From CAILZL01 sp963791615 (GTDB taxonomy: Bacteria > Pseudomonadota > Gammaproteobacteria > Steroidobacterales > Steroidobacteraceae), in the NCBI GenBank assembly GCA_963791615.1, contig CAWBTE010000017.1, forward strand, positions 286,063-350,062: a stretch of DNA of 64,000 bases, in the 5' to 3' direction. Position 1 is the stretch's first letter. The number at the start of each line of letters is the position of its first letter. Made by a program: the position numbers and the translations under genes. Below the pieces are notes generated by a model that saw only the letters and a program-made list of their open reading frames with translations, was not told the DNA's origin and searched no databases. This document shows, in pieces, positions 62,230 to 64,000 of the stretch.

Positions 62230-62912
62230 CAGTCGTCCAGTGATTCGCCAAACACGTAACCTGCGCCCCGCACGGTGTGAATCAGCACCGGGTCAAAGCC
62301 CTTGTCCACCGCCTGACGCAAGCGACTCATGTGCACATCAATGACATTGGTCTGCGGATCGAAATGCAGATCCCACACCTGCTCCAGCAACATCTTGCGC
62401 GTCACCACCTGGTTGGCATGCCGCAGCAGGAATACCAGCAATTCAAACTCGCGCGCAGTCAGTTGCAGCGCACGCCCGGCGCGCTGCGCGGTACGCGCCA
62501 GCAGATCAACCGCAACATCCGCATAGGTGAGGTGCGTCTTGGCATCCACCTGCTGACCACGACGCAGCAGCACTTCCACCCGCGCCAGCAGCTCAGCAAA
62601 GGCATAAGGCTTGGTGAGGTAGTCATCGCCACCGGCGCGCAAGCCTCGCACCCGATCATCCACTTCAGCCAGCGCACTCAGGATCAGGATGGGCATGCGG
62701 CTACCCTTGTCACGCACCTGCCTGACGATGCTCAGACCATCCACCCCGGGCAACATGCGATCTGCGATCAGCAATTCCCAGTTCTGTTCGACGGCGCGCC
62801 GCAAACCGGTCTCGCCATCTGCTGCATGCTCGACTACATAGCCATGCTGCGCCAATGCCTGACGCATCAGCTGTGCGGCCTGCAAGTCATCTTCAATGAT
62901 CAGAATGGCCAT
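62229..62912 (-). CDS. OmpR-family response regulator
   Basis: A 227-residue regulator: acidic pocket 'IIEDD', phospho-acceptor D51 ('LLIADRMLPGVDG'), K101 ('YLTKPY'), and a winged-helix effector domain with 'LTAREFELLVFLLRH' and 'VDVHMSRLRQAVDKG'-like 'NVIDVHMSRLRQ' plus 'IHTVRGAGYVF'. Its gene precedes the kinase gene and lies 42 nt after the CobW-type stop, so all three may be co-transcribed. Confidence 0.93.
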   Translation of the reverse strand: MAILIIEDDLQAAQLMRQALAQHGYVVEHAADGETGLRRAVEQNWELLIADRMLPGVDGLSIVRQVRDKGSRMPILILSALAEVDDRVRGLRAGGDDYLTKPYAFAELLARVEVLLRRGQQVDAKTHLTYADVAVDLLARTAQRAGRALQLTAREFELLVFLLRHANQVVTRKMLLEQVWDLHFDPQTNVIDVHMSRLRQAVDKGFDPVLIHTVRGAGYVFGESLDD

Positions 62913-62954
62913 TCAGGGCCTACTAACGCTAAGGACATCGCTACCTACGGGTAT

Positions 62955-64000
62955 TCATGAGACCGGACAGAGTTCGCTCATCGACTGCCAGCAGACATGC
63001 CAGACAGTCCAGTCGGTACTGACTCCTTCGGCCAGTTGAAGTTCGATGCGACTATCTTGCCGCCAGGCACAAGGTTCCATTGAATGCTGATCCCCCCAGC
63101 GCTGCAACAGATGCCAGCGCTCGACATCGGTACGCAATACCGCTTTGAAACGCTCCACGCCCTGCCAGCGACCGGCATTGTCCTGCAATAGCTGCTGTAG
63201 CTGTGGCAGATCAAACAATAGCGTGCCGGGAATCTTCCAGCCGCAGGCTTCACGTCCCAGCAGGCGCTGCACCTGCGCCGCCACCGGCTGGCTGGCCCAG
63301 CGCAATTCAACTTCAGTCAGCTCCGGCGCATGGGCATGCTGATGCGGCACAGTCCGCACACTGGGCGTGTTGCGCCTGGTGAATTCAAATATCGCTCGCG
63401 GTGGCGACAGCGCCATTTCCGGCAAGGCACTGGCCTCACACAAACCCACCCAGCGCTTGGCTGGAAACAGGCTGTCCGCCCAGTGCAGGAATTGCTGCCG
63501 AGCTGACTCAGCCACCAGCTCCGACTTGGACAGCAGCACTACATCGGCGGCATCAACTTGCTCGCGCACCACTGGCGCGAGGGCTTCGGCACCGGACCAT
63601 GACTGTGCATCCACCAGTGCAATGGTGCTCATCAGCCGCAACCAGCCGCTGCGTTCGTAACCACGCAACTCCTCGACAATTGCACCCGGATGCGCAATGC
63701 CGGAGGGCTCGATCAAAATACGCGCAGGCCACTGTTCTTCAGGCTGCGCCAGCAGTGCAGCCAGTTGCTGGCGAAAGTCGGCTTCACCTGTGCAACAGAG
63801 ACAACCACCGGGAATCATGCGCACGTCGTACACGCCGCGCGCCGCGGCCGCCAAGGTCAGCGCATCAATGCCGGTGTCGGTGAACTCATTGAGTATGACC
63901 AACCAGTTTTGATCGACGGGTTTGTTTGCCAGCAGGCGCGCAATCGCACTGGTCTTGCCGGAACCCAGTGCGCCGGTGATGATATGGACGGGGACCGGGG
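62955..64000 (-). CDS. CobW/COG0523-family GTPase, 5' end outside window
   Basis: The frame is open to the window edge; the start lies beyond 64000. The visible part begins within the P-loop strand ('IITGALGSGKTSA'), followed by 'NEFTDTGID', the family metal-binding motif 'GGCLCCTG', 'ILIEPSGIAHP' and 'VLLSKSELV' (guanine recognition, with SKSE in place of the usual NKxD). A His-containing segment 'PHQHAHAPELTEV' and the C-terminal CobW domain follow. These GTPases deliver metal ions (zinc, cobalt or nickel) to client proteins. It precedes the two-component system on the same strand. Confidence 0.9.
   Translation of the reverse strand, partial: PVPVHIITGALGSGKTSAIARLLANKPVDQNWLVILNEFTDTGIDALTLAAAARGVYDVRMIPGGCLCCTGEADFRQQLAALLAQPEEQWPARILIEPSGIAHPGAIVEELRGYERSGWLRLMSTIALVDAQSWSGAEALAPVVREQVDAADVVLLSKSELVAESARQQFLHWADSLFPAKRWVGLCEASALPEMALSPPRAIFEFTRRNTPSVRTVPHQHAHAPELTEVELRWASQPVAAQVQRLLGREACGWKIPGTLLFDLPQLQQLLQDNAGRWQGVERFKAVLRTDVERWHLLQRWGDQHSMEPCAWRQDSRIELQLAEGVSTDWTVWHVCWQSMSELCPVS

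Noticed and set aside
1..64000. CRISPR array, prophage or integrative element
   Set aside because: No regularly spaced repeats, integrase, phage structural gene or tRNA-flanked attachment site was seen.

Overview
The window looks like a chromosomal segment of a GC-rich free-living gammaproteobacterium. I lean towards the Steroidobacteraceae/Xanthomonadales side because rhlB is divergent from a trxA-rho pair, RhlB has a long RG-rich tail, homospermidine synthase is present, and there are several large TonB-dependent receptors of the 'LEEVV(I/V)TGS' plug type. That placement is inference; no rRNA or tRNA gene is visible. No phage, insertion sequence, CRISPR array or integrase was recognised.

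Region 1 (1-17.5 kb, all minus strand) is an accessory block. It holds a GH3 glycosidase lipoprotein (cut by the window edge), a membrane-embedded spermidine-synthase-like protein, a neutral-ceramidase-fold protein lacking the ceramidase serine motif, a TonB-dependent receptor broken by many indels, three tandem Tat-exported CapA-like paralogues separated by strong hairpins, and a second TonB-dependent receptor with one frameshift. The layout suggests outer-membrane import plus periplasmic processing of an unknown polymer or conjugate.

Region 2 (17.7-29.2 kb) is a solute-uptake block. A TctE/TctD-type two-component system is divergent from two Tat-type substrate-binding proteins that have no ABC permease or ATPase nearby. 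Facing them is a minus-strand run of TonB receptor, TctC-type binding protein, amidohydrolase-2 enzyme and a fused TctA-TctB permease, which together would form a path from outer membrane to cytoplasm for an organic acid.

Region 3 (29.5-47.4 kb) is mostly housekeeping: rho and trxA (overlapping), rhlB, an L,D-transpeptidase, the lemA-TPM-TPM operon, greB, homospermidine synthase, a GST, a mercaptopyruvate sulfurtransferase overlapping speA, an ADP-ribose pyrophosphatase, metZ and a FIST-domain protein.

Region 4 (47.4-64 kb) carries an ATP-grasp ligase in an operon with an unusual tyrosine-phosphatase/ADP-ribosylglycohydrolase fusion whose metal ligands are replaced, a SNF2 ATPase with a SWIM partner, an ExbD-like lipoprotein, cstA-ybdD, ttcA-apbE, an M32 carboxypeptidase, a candidate small RNA, a second two-component system and the 3' part of a CobW-type GTPase gene.

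The most unusual items are the CapA triplet flanked by damaged TonB receptors, the phosphatase/pseudo-ADP-ribosylglycohydrolase fusion, the orphan binding proteins next to TctDE, and a 156-bp palindromic repeat that contributes the rhlB stop codon.
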